Part shown: one piece after another, positions 1-9,701 of the stretch
Numbering within the stretch: position 1 is the stretch's first letter
How the letters are laid out: each line of letters starts with the position of its first letter
Source of the DNA: Agapetus fuscipes
Lineage: Eukaryota; Arthropoda; Insecta; Trichoptera; Glossosomatidae
NCBI GenBank assembly: GCA_951799405.1
Contig: OX637353.1
Span: 10,974,001-11,038,000, forward strand
DNA length: 64,000 nt
Direction: 5' to 3'
Made by a program: the position numbers and the translations under genes
Notes under the pieces: model-generated
Told to the model about the DNA's origin: nothing
Database searches by the model: none
The model's input: only the letters and a program-made list of their open reading frames with translations

Positions 1-555
1 GTTGACTGCCGTGTTCTTTCTATACGCCGGCCGTGACCTTACCAGAGCGGGATCTAGTAATTTCACAGAAAACAAAATCCCATTAAAAATGAAAGTCACT
101 TGTTTTAAAATCGGTTTTAATATCATATAGTCATTTTGCATTACACGTAACTTAAATTCTCGTAAGCTTTTTAATTATAATTTTGAATTTACAATTTAGT
201 TAAAAAATGCGTATGTTCCACACCAAACGATAACGAATTTGGGTTTGCCACTAAAGTAGATTTTGAAACGGTAAAACAAAAAATTACACAACGTTCCGTT
301 TCATTAGCTACTACACGACGAGGAGTCCTAACCTTAGCTAGACGATCACACAATTGGCCAAAACTACTACGATCACTCCGATGAGGCAGCGAGGGATTAC
401 CAGCACCAGCATTACCAGTTCCAGTACGAGCAGTACCAGCGTTCCTAGATCTCTGATCTACCTTCACCTTCATCATGGACCAAGGACTAAAGGATCTTCA
501 ACAATCTCTCTGAGAGGGAAGATCTCACCATATGGAGATCTCACCAATTGGAACC
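1..555 (+). repeat. R8 dispersed repeat, copy 1 (enters from left edge)
   Basis: This stretch matches 20293-20850 almost base for base, apart from small indels, including one ~20-base segment present only in the second copy. It has no convincing long ORF; one frame reads a short Tyr/Gln/His-rich stretch but stops and is not kept in the other copy. Both copies are followed by sequence with a SINE-1-type 3' end. R8 may therefore be the body of a non-autonomous retroposon. Its class is not recognised. Confidence 0.75.
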
Positions 556-667
556 ATCTGGAGAACTTCTCTCCATTTCTTCGTAGGGGAGGGGAATTCT
601 ACACAATGGTCTAAGCGACTCTGTCTCCCCGCAGAATCTTTGTTCGTATTTATGTGCCGCATAGACA

Positions 668-865
668 AAAGTTATGACTCTGGATGAAATGAAAGAAGTA
701 TGCAAGGACAGGAAGAAGTGGCGGCTAATCTGCAATGCTGATTTTTAATGTTGGTTTATTGGCTTGCTACATTTTTTGCATAAGACATTTTTTACTTTTT
801 TTGTATAGATTTATTTTTAAGGTTTTGTTGTTTTCTTATACTTAAATGTTATTTATTACTCGTAT
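668..865 (+). pseudogene. LINE-C ORF2 C-terminus and 3' UTR
   Basis: The translation from about 672 reads MTLDEMKEVCKDRKKWR then LICNADF and a stop. This is the end of a non-LTR retrotransposon ORF2, related to the last residues of LINE-D. About 120 bases of T-rich 3' UTR follow and run into a SINE-1 module at 866. The same order (ORF2 end, UTR, SINE-1) recurs at 13591-14033 and 28966-29535, so SINE-1 is the 3' end of this LINE in at least one lineage. The copy is heavily 5'-truncated. Confidence 0.7.
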
Positions 866-1115
866 TTCTTGACTTATAGGTTGGTATGAGGCTGACCACC
901 CATACTGTAAAAAATGGTTCACTTTGCCAATGTCACCCCTGTTTCAGGGAATGTCGGCAAGAGTTGCAGAGCTTATGTTCATTTGAGGTTTGGATTTTAT
1001 TTGTAAGTACACAATCAGCATTTGTAAGCGCGAACTACACGTGTTTGTTTGTGGGCATACATCTGAGAGCTTTGAATGAATATATCCTTGCAACTTAGAT
1101 TATAGATTATAGATA
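866..1115 (+). mobile_element. SINE-1 copy, young subfamily (3' end of a LINE-C unit)
   Basis: Full-length short retroposon from TTCTTGACTTATAGG to a GATTATA repeat tail. It is nearly identical to the copies at 11738, 30346 and 43008. It contains a 70-codon open frame beginning MRLTTHTVKNGSL that is shared by these young copies. Confidence 0.85.
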
Positions 1116-1490
1116 GACGATTCTCGCATGTTCGATAACATGGTAGATACTTCCATAATATATGGTACTAGAGCATTGTTCTACAGTCTATACTACACCA
1201 GAGACGTCACACACACACCAACCAGTGTGCCTAGACTCACGTACAACAAATCTATAGTTCGTAACAGTGCCTATCAATATCACCATCGTTGTCATCAAAA
1301 ATTTTTTTAGAAACCAAAACACCCAATAGACAGCATTTTTTTAGTAAACGCTATGGTTGTGTATAAACTTTTTGTTTTATACCCACTCGGGTCAAAGTTC
1401 TCAGGGTCGACAATGGACTGGTGCGATTGAATCTGAAAAGCTCATTATAAATGCTTAATCACGGACCCTCTGGCTAATTAGGCTGTCAGA
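1116..1490. other. No recognised feature
   Basis: AT-rich spacer with only short chance ORFs. Confidence 0.5.
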
Positions 1491-1550
1491 GCCGAGGCCT
1501 ACCGAGACCTACCGAAGCCTGCCGAGAACTACCGAGACCCACCGAGGCGC
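1491..1550 (+). repeat. 10-bp tandem repeat, six units
   Basis: Six successive decamers of the form (A/G)CCGAG(A/G)(C/A)C(T/C) with one or two substitutions each. It is a small GC-rich minisatellite in AT-rich surroundings. Confidence 0.85.
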
Positions 1551-1696
1551 TCTAAGGCGTGATGGTCCGGAAAAGTTTGCAAAGCGCCTTCAAGACTTTC
1601 AACTTGAACCGCAAACTGCTCCAACGTCTAATTTGTTTACACACCTTGTCAGTACGGTAACTTACAATAGTATTACTCATTTATGAGTTTATAAGG

Positions 1697-1800
1697 TAAC
1701 TGTTACTGTATCTAGCCGCCATTCCGCTAGAGGCGGTTAGTATCTCTGCAGATGCGTCTCAACGTTTTTCTGCCCTTGCACACTTCTTTTATCTCCTAGG
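1697..1800 (-). mobile_element. LINE-D 3'-end fragment
   Basis: Read on the minus strand it ends with the same Cys-rich tail, Pro-stop region and TAACAGT-like tail as LINE-D at 22200-22315. It is diverged and lacks the rest of ORF2. Confidence 0.6.
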
Positions 1801-1818
1801 ACCTAGACATTTATCACT

Positions 1819-2067
1819 CTAATCTAATCTAATCTAAACTGCAAGGATATAAACCATTTAAGATTTATATCAAATGCATTCCCACAAGCAGACATGTATA
1901 ATTTCGCGCTAACACATGCCGCATGTGGACCTACATTATAAGAACCCATCTCAAATGAACATAAGCCCTGCAACTCTTGCCGTCCTTCCCTGAGGTGACA
2001 TTGGCAAAGTGAACCATTTTTTTACAGTATGGGTGGTCAGCCGCATACCAACCTATAAGTCAAGGAA
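1819..2067 (-). mobile_element. SINE-1 copy
   Basis: Complete copy in reverse: four AATCT tail units at the left and the CCTATAAGTCAAGG 5' end at the right. Confidence 0.85.
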
Positions 2068-2131
2068 CTCTCTTCATACAATTTCTCATAGAGTTTTCAT
2101 TCTACCAGGACGAGATCCTTCTATCTATAAT

Positions 2132-2252
2132 CTAAGTCGTAGAGATAGATCACACATAAGATTCATATTAAATGCATACCCATAAGCAAACATCTATAAG
2201 TTCGCGTTTACACATGCTGTTTGTGGGCTTGCAACATAAAAACCCAATCTCC
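2132..2252 (-). mobile_element. SINE-1, 3' half
   Basis: Carries the tail and the segment around TTCGCG up to the poly-A-like AACATAAAAACCC. The 5' half is missing. Confidence 0.7.
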
Positions 2253-2312
2253 TACCGCTGATCGCTTTTAAGGATGTACTCGTACTAGTAACTAGAACAT
2301 CCAAATACTCGA

Positions 2313-2546
2313 GCTAATCTAATCTAAGTTGCAAAGATATATTGCATTTGAGATTCATATTCCATGCAATCCCATAATCAGACACGTATAAGTTCGCGCT
2401 TGCACATGCCGCATGTGAACCTAAAACATAAAAACCCAAATCCCAAATAAACATGCACGCTGCGACTCTTGCCAACCTTACCTGTAACAGGGGTGACATT
2501 GGCCACGTTTAACATTTTTTTATCGAATGGGTGGTCAGCCGCATAT
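2313..2546 (-). mobile_element. SINE-1 copy, GATTA-tail subfamily
   Basis: Nearly full length, lacking the last ~20 bases of the 5' end. It belongs to the same subfamily as the target of the R1-clade LINE: it shares CCTGTTACAGG, the GTGCATGT segment and the GATTA tail, and runs uninterrupted where that copy is split. Confidence 0.8.
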
Positions 2547-2652
2547 TTTTATTCTACGAGTATGTATATGAAGCTTGCGGAATACCGCAAACTTATTCCT
2601 TTAATAAAGGGAAGAAACGTTACAAACAATTCAGTTAAATCAAAATACACCG

Positions 2653-2800
2653 AGGGGGGGGGGGGTGGAGTGGGTGGGTGTGGGGTGAGGGGTATGCAGC
2701 GAATTGCACTAATTTGAAATTCCCTTGTTTTGAGTTAGAGGGCGGTACGCGCGACGTGTCGGGGGGAGGGTGGAGGCTTAACGGGGGGGCAGGGCAATCA
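2653..2800 (+). other. G-rich tract, potential G-quadruplex
   Basis: A run of 12-13 G is followed by several GGG and GGGG blocks to 2692. Another G-rich block lies at 2760-2798. Spacing of the G runs fits quadruplex-forming DNA. Several similar tracts lie elsewhere in the window. Confidence 0.6.
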
Positions 2801-2950
2801 AAACGAAAATTGTGTTTTCCAAAAACAAAAAAAATCCACCACTTTTTTGAGGCAGTGCAGTAGAAAAGAGCCGGATGGGAAATGATTGCAGTCAAGTTTT
2901 TTTTTTATGCCGAAAATGAGCCATCTACAAATTGGATCGTAGTGTATGTG

Positions 2951-3180
2951 TATCTATAATCTAAGTGGCAAAGACATAGTAACAATGAAATGCATACCCA
3001 CAAACAGAAACGTGTAAGTTCGCGCTTTCAAATGCTGCATATTGTATACTTACAAATTAAAATGCAGATCTCATAACGCCTTTTAATTTTGCCGACCTTC
3101 CCTGGAACAAAGGTGACATTGTCAAAGTGAACCATTTTTACAGTAAGGGTGGTCACCCTCACACCAACCCATATATTAAG
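2951..3180 (-). mobile_element. SINE-1 copy, diverged
   Basis: Tail CTATAATCTAAG at the left and ACCAACCCATATATTAAG at the right. Several substitutions indicate an older copy. Confidence 0.75.
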
Positions 3181-3194
3181 ACAAATTCAATTTA

Positions 3195-3597
3195 AGTACA
3201 AATAAATACACATGCAGCCTTTGTAAGCTCGAACTTACACGTGTCTAAGAGTTTTAGGTTTACACGGCCGAATGATGATACTGAGAGTTGTTTTCTGGGA
3301 TCTGTTGCCGTGGTCTATGAGAGCTGGAGCTTCCGGACGTTTCGCCCATATCTACGATGAGCTTCTTCTTAAACTGATGTTGATGAAAAGTGTGACAACT
3401 CATCTTCATCATTGCACTTTCACACTGAAGAAGCCCATCGTAGACATGAGCGAAACATCGGGAAGCTCCAGCCTCCATAGACCACGGCAACAGATCACGG
3501 AAAACATCTATCCAACATCACACTTATTTGTTTTTGTGCATGCATTTAATATGAATTTCAAATGTAAATGTATCTTTGCAACTTAGATTAAAGATGG
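3195..3597 (+). mobile_element. SINE-1 3' half interrupted by a fold-back element
   Basis: SINE-1 sequence (AAGTACAAAT to ACACGTGTCT) runs to about 3247 and resumes at about 3520 (TTTGTGCATGCATTTAAT) to the tail ACTTAGATTAAAG. The break holds the inverted repeat at 3286-3508. Confidence 0.7.
3286..3508. repeat. Fold-back FB1 (~83-bp inverted arms)
   Basis: Left arm 3286-3370 and right arm 3426-3508 are reverse complements with about 10% mismatches, separated by ~55 bases. Each arm carries a GCGAAAC segment preceded by a GC-rich hairpin. The right arm also reads CTGAAGA upstream, resembling the 3' half of a hammerhead ribozyme; a matching stem I is absent. Confidence 0.75.
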
Positions 3598-4624
3598 TGT
3601 ATTTATGATGTATTGCAATAACATCATATATAATTTAGTTATTGTTGTTATTTTCAGCATTTCCGGGAATAAGGTACCTACATGATTTAATGGGTACTGT
3701 AGGTAGAGCCGAGTAAATACGCAAAAACTGAATTAATTAGTGAAATAAAGCGTGTGTAGTCGATCCATTAGGCGCTCACCTCCACTACCCTATTCTACCG
3801 CCCCCTAGCACCTCTCACGCCCCCTAACGCCCCCTCCCACCCAACAATACGCTCCCCCCCCCCCTCCCATCTAAAGTATCCGTTTATATAACACGCAAAA
3901 TTTCAATTACAACTTGTAATTAGTTTCTCGAGAGTTTTTCTTTCAAGATAGATTCATCCATTGAGTAAAGGAGTAACATGGAGGAGCAGAAATCAACTTC
4001 CTGCATTAATGCATACCATCTACACACATTGTGTCTCAGTCCTGTCAAACGTTGCATTTGTGTATTCGTACAAAACATGTTTTTACGTGTCAAATTTTAT
4101 GTTTTCTCGCTTTCACCATTTTGTGTTTTGACACCCAATTACAACGCATGCCATAATGTCTTAAAATAATGCCTTTTACCTTTAAAATTTTAACGATCAC
4201 AAGATTTATTTATAACAGGCGTACAATGATCGGACTGCTTCGGACATAGTACGCACGCGGCAATACTTCCATCTTTCTGGAAACATTTTTAAATTCACCC
4301 GAGTTTTTTTATACACATGGAAATGCAACTGTGAAGTTCTTTGTTCTCTTTCTTACTAATGAGCATTTTCGTAAGTAGGTTGAAACAGACATATTGTTAC
4401 GATCTTGGAGTACGTGTGACTGTACATGCATACATAGAACAGTCTTGCACTAGTGTGATGATGATAGTGTTACAAACTACGAAATAAAAGTACCTACGCG
4501 CACCTATATAATATAAGTAGTCCATGATGGTAGTAGTGCGTAGAATGACGTTCTGGTGTGAGCGAGAGATCTGGAATATACAAGAAAGATCTCTATTGCA
4601 CCTATATGACAGCAGCCAGAATGT
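3598..4624. other. No recognised gene; C-rich tract inside
   Basis: AT-rich spacer. A C-rich block with runs of C up to 10 lies at 3780-3870. No repeat match was noticed beyond this. Confidence 0.5.
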
Positions 4625-4765
4625 CGATAAAACATTGAGCCGTAAAGTTCGAAAGCCAGAGCTAGAAATCAATTGTTGTAAATTGTGTAAAATAGATTAT
4701 GTTAAAATAAATAATTGCAGTTTAATTAAAAGAGAGCTTAGTAAAAACATAACAATATATTGTCT
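4625..4765 (+). repeat. R7 dispersed repeat
   Basis: Shares an ordered set of matches with 60405-60532, including TGAGCCGT, a TTGTAAA block and GCAGTTTAATYAAAAGA. The type of element is unknown. Confidence 0.55.
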
Positions 4766-5099
4766 ATTTTCGTTAAAATGATTTCTAGTCCACAGATAAC
4801 ACAAGTCGATGGATTCATCTGTACCGCCCCGGACGCAACAGGGAATCCGGCGGTTCTCCCTCTCTGATTCACCAGGAATTCATATCGCCGTCTCCCTCCT
4901 GCACCTGTCCCGAAAATTACATCAACAAAACATAAGTTTTATTAGAGCGAGATGGGCGTCTGTGAAATGATTAGCCTGGATGCAGAATACGGCGGGAATT
5001 AGTGGTTTACTTTAAGCATGTGTATGCCTACACATATGTGCATAGAACATGATGTGATTTGGTGTATGAAGTTGATTAAAAGAAGTAGGTATCTTATTT
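4766..5099. other. No recognised feature
   Basis: Spacer without repeat matches or plausible coding sequence. Confidence 0.45.
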
Positions 5100-5280
5100 A
5101 GTCCGTTCCGTAGTCTAGTAGCTACACATGGAAGTCGCAAATGAAAGGTCGTCGGATTGAATCCCGGTTGAGTACAAAAAAATACCATTTATATTTTCAA
5201 ATGTGCTTTTTGCTGCGTTGAAAGATTCATAAACCTTTACCAAAGACCGGCGCTTTATAGCGACGACGAAGCTCGTAAAA
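5100..5280 (+). mobile_element. SINE-2 copy (tRNA-headed)
   Basis: The head reads CCGTAGTCTAGTAG (A-box-like) and, further on, GGATTGAATCCCGG (B-box-like). It continues through ACCTTTACCAAAGACCGG. It is 3'-truncated and abuts SINE-3 at 5282. Confidence 0.75.
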
Positions 5281-5281
5281 A

Positions 5282-5635
5282 GTCCGGACGACAGCTCAGT
5301 TGGTAGAATGCTTGCATTCCATGCCGAGAGCCCGGGTTCGAATCCCACCGAGGGTGTCAGAAATGATTTTCCGTTTCGGAGTATATTTCAAACCCAAAAT
5401 AAAACACCGGCAAGGTTTACTCAGCCTTCACAAGAAATGAGCACCAACCCCTCGGGAGCGCAAGAAACGAGTGCAGGAGCTAGGAAACCCTTACTTCACC
5501 TGAAATGGTGAGCGTTAGGCCAGCCCCCTTACCTGTAAAAAATAATAAGTTCACTCGCCACATACGATCACTTCGAGGATGATGCGGCAATGAGTTACAC
5601 TATAGGTGTGGCTCAGTTGCTTTGTGTTAACATAT
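5282..5635 (+). mobile_element. SINE-3 copy (tRNA-headed), near full length
   Basis: Head GACAGCTCAGTTGGTAGAA matches an RNA polymerase III A box and GGGTTCGAATCCCACC a B box, with tRNA-like spacing. The body contains CCGGCAAGGTTTACTCAGCC. The tail region ends in GTGTGGCTCAGTTGC. Confidence 0.85.
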
Positions 5636-6035
5636 TTTTTTACTAGAAATAAATGTGGCTTAATTCTATTCATCTACCATTCATTCTGAAAATTAAAAAA
5701 TACAATATATTGAAAGATTCCTGAGCAACCAACATTCTTTTAATTACACTCCTCGCTTTTTATTTATAGTATTCAAATTTTTAATTGAAAGTTGCGCGGG
5801 AATTAATAAAGATGAAATTTCTTTGGTCTGCGCGCGAAAAAAAAAACGAAATAAAAACGGGGGAGGAGGGGGGAACTTGTAAACAGTTTTTATTAATTAA
5901 AAATAAAATGGGATTTAACTTTCATTACACGCTGGCTCCCTTTTTAATTGAACTTTTGCGAACATGGAAGATTGCTATTGGGTGTATCAGTGTCTATATG
6001 TAGCTTTTTTACGTACCTACATTGTTTTTTTTTAA
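5636..6035. other. No recognised feature
   Basis: AT-rich spacer. A 72-codon open frame at 5785-6003 has no recognisable content. Confidence 0.45.
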
Positions 6036-6317
6036 ATATATTTGTGAAGAGGAATACAAATCACCAGCCTACAAATCACCAGCCTACAAATCACCAGCCT
6101 ATCTTGAAGGCCAGAAACAGGTTTTAACATGATCAATTATTAATTCGTTATTTTCATATTTTAATGAACTGTTAATTTACAATGGCATTTGTTGAAGCAT
6201 GGACAAAGTTACTGTCGTTGGGACACGACGCAGGTGGGGTTCGAACTGGCGATTGTTTCAATAATGTAAATTCGAGTACCGACGCTTTATCCCTTTGACC
6301 ATACCAGCGACCACTTA
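6036..6317 (-). mobile_element. SINE-4 copy with 15-bp triplication
   Basis: Contains GGCCAGAAACAGG and, towards the right, the reverse complement of a tRNA-like B box (GGGGTTCGAACTGG). A 15-base unit, ACAAATCACCAGCCT, occurs three times in tandem at about 6056-6100, where other copies have one. Confidence 0.75.
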
Positions 6318-6426
6318 CACACTTACACAAAAATTCAGTCCAAAGATGGTCTACGGATCATCTTTGTTTCCTGAATTGAAATAATAACAATAGTTATAAT
6401 TGTATATTGTGATGATATACTTGGTG

Positions 6427-6530
6427 CATATTTGAAAATATTAATACTTTTTTGTGCTCCGCCAGGAATCGAGCTCACGACCCTTGGAATGCGAGTCCGT
6501 AGCCTTAACCACTATACTACAGACCTGCCT
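6427..6530 (-). mobile_element. SINE-2 head fragment
   Basis: Reverse complement of the tRNA-like head, with GTGCTCCGCCAGGAATCGAG and AACCACTATACTACAGACC. The 3' part is missing. Confidence 0.7.
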
Positions 6531-6540
6531 AATAGTATCT

Positions 6541-6786
6541 ATAACTTGGGACGTGATATCCATAATTTGGGGCATGGCACCGTGACTTGGAACATGGTTT
6601 CCATAACTTGGGGAATGGTATCCGTGACTTGGAACATGGCATCCGTGACTTGGAACGTGGAAACCGTTACTTGGTATATGGTGTCCATAATTTAGGACAT
6701 AGTATTTGTGACTTGGCACATGGTAACCGTTACTTGGGACATCAACTTAGTATCCATACCATTGGACATGGTATCCGTGACTTGAG
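6541..6786 (+). repeat. ~21-bp minisatellite
   Basis: About eleven degenerate units of the form CATGGTATCCGTGACTTGG(AA). Because 21 is divisible by three, repetitive ORFs appear on both strands; these are treated as by-products. Confidence 0.8.
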
Positions 6787-6789
6787 ATA

Positions 6790-7211
6790 AGGTTTTTTTT
6801 TTTTGTTTGAACAATGTTTTTGAATTTCTGAAATGGAGAAACGTCAACTGTAATATATTTTCACATTTTGTGTTATGAAAGGACACAATAATACATTATT
6901 AAATTCTAAGATTAACCAAGTCTCTGAATTTAGTATTAAGACCTACCTTTCAAGGAATTTAGAATTATTTCCTGTAGGACAAAACTTTACTTCTCAATTC
7001 CAGTTAATCGTGTGATGGAGTGATCTTCAACCTTTCGAGATCTGACACTCCCTTCAGAAACGTAAAAATAACCAACAAAGAAAAAAATACATTGGAGAGA
7101 GGGGGGTTCTAAAGTCAAAGAACTAATTTTGTTACCAATTTATTTCAATATTTCGTTTTGTATTCCATCCATTGAGATGAAGTACTATGAAATTCAATAA
7201 GTAAATATATA
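6790..7211. other. No recognised feature
   Basis: AT-rich spacer. Confidence 0.45.
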
Positions 7212-7473
7212 TTCATGCTGTTTTTGTGTAAATCATACATCAAGAGCCCTCTGCCAGCTTTTGCTTCGCTAATCACCAATTATACAAGCAAGAGCCAATG
7301 GCTGGATAAACCTTTTGTGACCGGTCTTCAGTAAAAGCATATGAATTTTTCAATCCAGCGAAGAGCATACATTGGAAGTAATTTGTTTTTGCTTGAGTGC
7401 TCTGCATGTAATCAAACCCACAATCTTCTGATGACAAATCCGTAGCGTTTACTTCTAGACTTCAGACCAGTCT
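7212..7473 (-). mobile_element. SINE-2 copy, diverged
   Basis: Left end GCTGTTTTTGTGTAAATCA, body CCTTTTGTGACCGGTCTTC, and a decayed tRNA-like head at the right. It is an old copy of the 3'-end type called 2a. Confidence 0.65.
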
Positions 7474-7539
7474 ATTTAAAGCTAGAAAATCAATACAGCA
7501 TTTTCAAACAAATTAATGATCAATGGCAATAAGCCGTTT

Positions 7540-7797
7540 TATATTATAGTGGTTAATGCTACAAACTCGTGATTTTGAGGTTGTAGTTTCAAATCTTAGC
7601 GAAGTACAAAAAAATATTATTTCATTTAAAAAAAAACTCAGGTTAGACAGAATCACATACCTTTACCAAAGACCGATCACTAAAGAAGCATCCAGCTTCA
7701 CAGCAACTGGGTCTAACTTGAAGCGCTTAGTTTGAACAAAGCTTGCAAAACGCTCTTGAGGTGTGATACACACAAAAACAGCACTCACCAAATAAAT
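7540..7797 (+). mobile_element. SINE-2 copy, 2a type
   Basis: Decayed head (TATAGTGGTTAATGC), body ACCTTTACCAAAGACCG and the diagnostic 3' end ACACAAAAACAGCACTCACC. Confidence 0.7.
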
Positions 7798-8313
7798 TAC
7801 ATTTATATTTATTCATCCAGATTCGCACCCATTTCTCAAAATTATTCTGAACCCCTTCGTGATCTTTCACAGCAACAATTTGAGAGCCGCTGGTGTAAGT
7901 GAACGCTGTACAGTCAACCCACTCTCTGTACTGTACAGTAGACCCACGTCTGAAACTACAAAGAACATTTCACCGAGAAAATGAAAGATTTTCAATTAAA
8001 GTTCGCCATTGTTTGACCAGTGTTTAAAGGCAGTAACTCAATAGAATGAGAGAGAGAAAGCTAGAACAATCGTGAATAGAAGTATTACTGCACCACTTAC
8101 AGTATAAAACTTTACGTTTAAACGTAAAAGTAAGCAGCGTTTACAAAAAATGTTTTGAAACTTAAAGAGCGCCACTATTAAGCGTTTTACTTTGTTATAT
8201 TTTTGGAAACGCAACGGTTGACTTCGTACGTAATGCATTATAAGAGGAAAATGACTCTGAATGAGAGGGTTTGGAATGACTGAAATATGAATATAATATA
8301 AGCAGAATTTTTT
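7798..8313. other. No recognised feature
   Basis: AT-rich spacer; a 92-codon minus-strand frame at 8038-8316 has no recognisable content. Confidence 0.45.
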
Positions 8314-8577
8314 CAAATAGATTTGTGAAGAGGAATGAAATTCACCAACCTATTCTGCCTGGCCAGAAACAGGTAGGTATTAATATCATCAAGTAATAAT
8401 TCATTATTGTTTATTTTAATGAATTATTAATTAATAATAACACAATAACATCTGTTGAACCACAGTAAAAGTTATGGTCAAATAACCCAAGCGGGGATCG
8501 AACCAACGTTGTTCTATTCCAAACACGCTAAAAAGATCAGCCCACTTGGTCCCCTCGGCCATAACACCGACTATTTT
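8314..8577 (-). mobile_element. SINE-4 copy, near full length
   Basis: Runs from TTTCAAATAGATTTGTGAAG to the reverse complement of the tRNA-like head. On the minus strand the head reads GGCCGAGGGGACC (A-box-like) and GTTGGTTCGATCCCCGC (B-box-like), then a long AT-rich 3' body. Confidence 0.8.
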
Positions 8578-8807
8578 TTATTTGGTGAGCGCTGTTTTTG
8601 TGTGAATCACACCTTAAAAGCCTTCTGAGAGCACGGTCGTCGCTATAGAAAGCTCTAATTCCCAAGCAAGAGCCAGTTACTGTAAGCCTGGATGGACTTT
8701 TGGTGACCAGTTTTTGATAATAATAATAATAATAATAATAATTTATTCATAAAACTGATTTTCAGAAGATTAACATAAGGTGCAGCTTTTTAACTTAAGT
8801 AAGGAAA

Positions 8808-9045
8808 TAATACATGTGCCTGAACTAGGAAAACCTGTGTCTCAGGCGTGGAGAGCTTCTATACAATATATCTGTATAACTTTCTGATATTAATGATACA
8901 CAAAAAATACTTAACATTACATTTTTACATGTCTCTGAACAAAATGAGTTAAAATATTGAAATAAATGTTATTTAAACTTAAAATGGAATAAGAGAATAA
9001 TAATACATGTGCCTGAACTAGGAAAATCCTGTATCTCAGGCGGGG
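8808..9045 (-). repeat. Direct repeat inside the LINE-H 3' UTR
   Basis: A ~40-base segment containing TACATGTGCCTGAACTAGG and CTCAGGCG occurs at about 8808-8850 and again at about 8999-9045. One copy of the same segment is present in the truncated relative (28175-28215). It may be a recognition structure for reverse transcription. Confidence 0.7.
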
Positions 9046-9701
9046 AAGGCTTGCAAGCAATATGTACTTAAATAATCATTATTACATTTATTCATACTTC
9101 AATAGTTTCATATTAAGTCTAGGTGCTAATACAAATAAACTTATTTCACACAAGGCATTAGGATAAACAAATATAAAATAGAAATAGGAATTAAGTCTAC
9201 TACAATTAACGACTTCTCTGAAAGATAAAGGGTCATGTCTCGGAGAATCTTGTGTAGATTTGAACTTTGATTGTGCTCTATTTTTTTTTGCTTGCGGTAT
9301 TTTTTCAATAAAGAATGATGCACAGAAATGCAGATCAGCAGTTTTATCAACTGGGTCAAAGTCAGTATTGGGTAAACAAACTTCTACTTTGTTTGTATTT
9401 TTTTCGATGTGTTTTCACTTTCCCATTTTGTTTTGATCAATTTATTCAAGGTAAGTAGAACAGCATTTTAAAAACAGCGTCATTACGAAATTGTGTCATC
9501 CAAAACATGAACCATTTTTATGAGCAATGAATCATAAATACTTGATTATTTATTAATTAGTAATTAATCAATAATAATCAATCAAATAGTAGAAAACAAG
9601 TACAAATTAATTCCAAGTATGTAGATTGAAAGACTAAGATGAATGGTAAAAGGGTAACAAGGACGGAAAAAAATAAAAATAAAAACAATTTAGTGCGCTT
9701 T

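Noticed and set aside
866..1115. Conserved 70-codon ORF (MRLTTHTVKNGSL start) in SINE-1 copies as a small gene
   Set aside because: The near-identity across copies is explained by recent common origin; other frames of SINE-1 are equally open and the frame is lost in older copies.
2635..2895. Overlapping Gly/Pro-rich ORFs
   Set aside because: They are translations of G- and C-homopolymer tracts.
6541..6790. Repeat protein encoded by the 21-bp minisatellite
   Set aside because: Open frames exist on both strands simply because the unit length is a multiple of three; units are too degenerate and there is no context for a gene.
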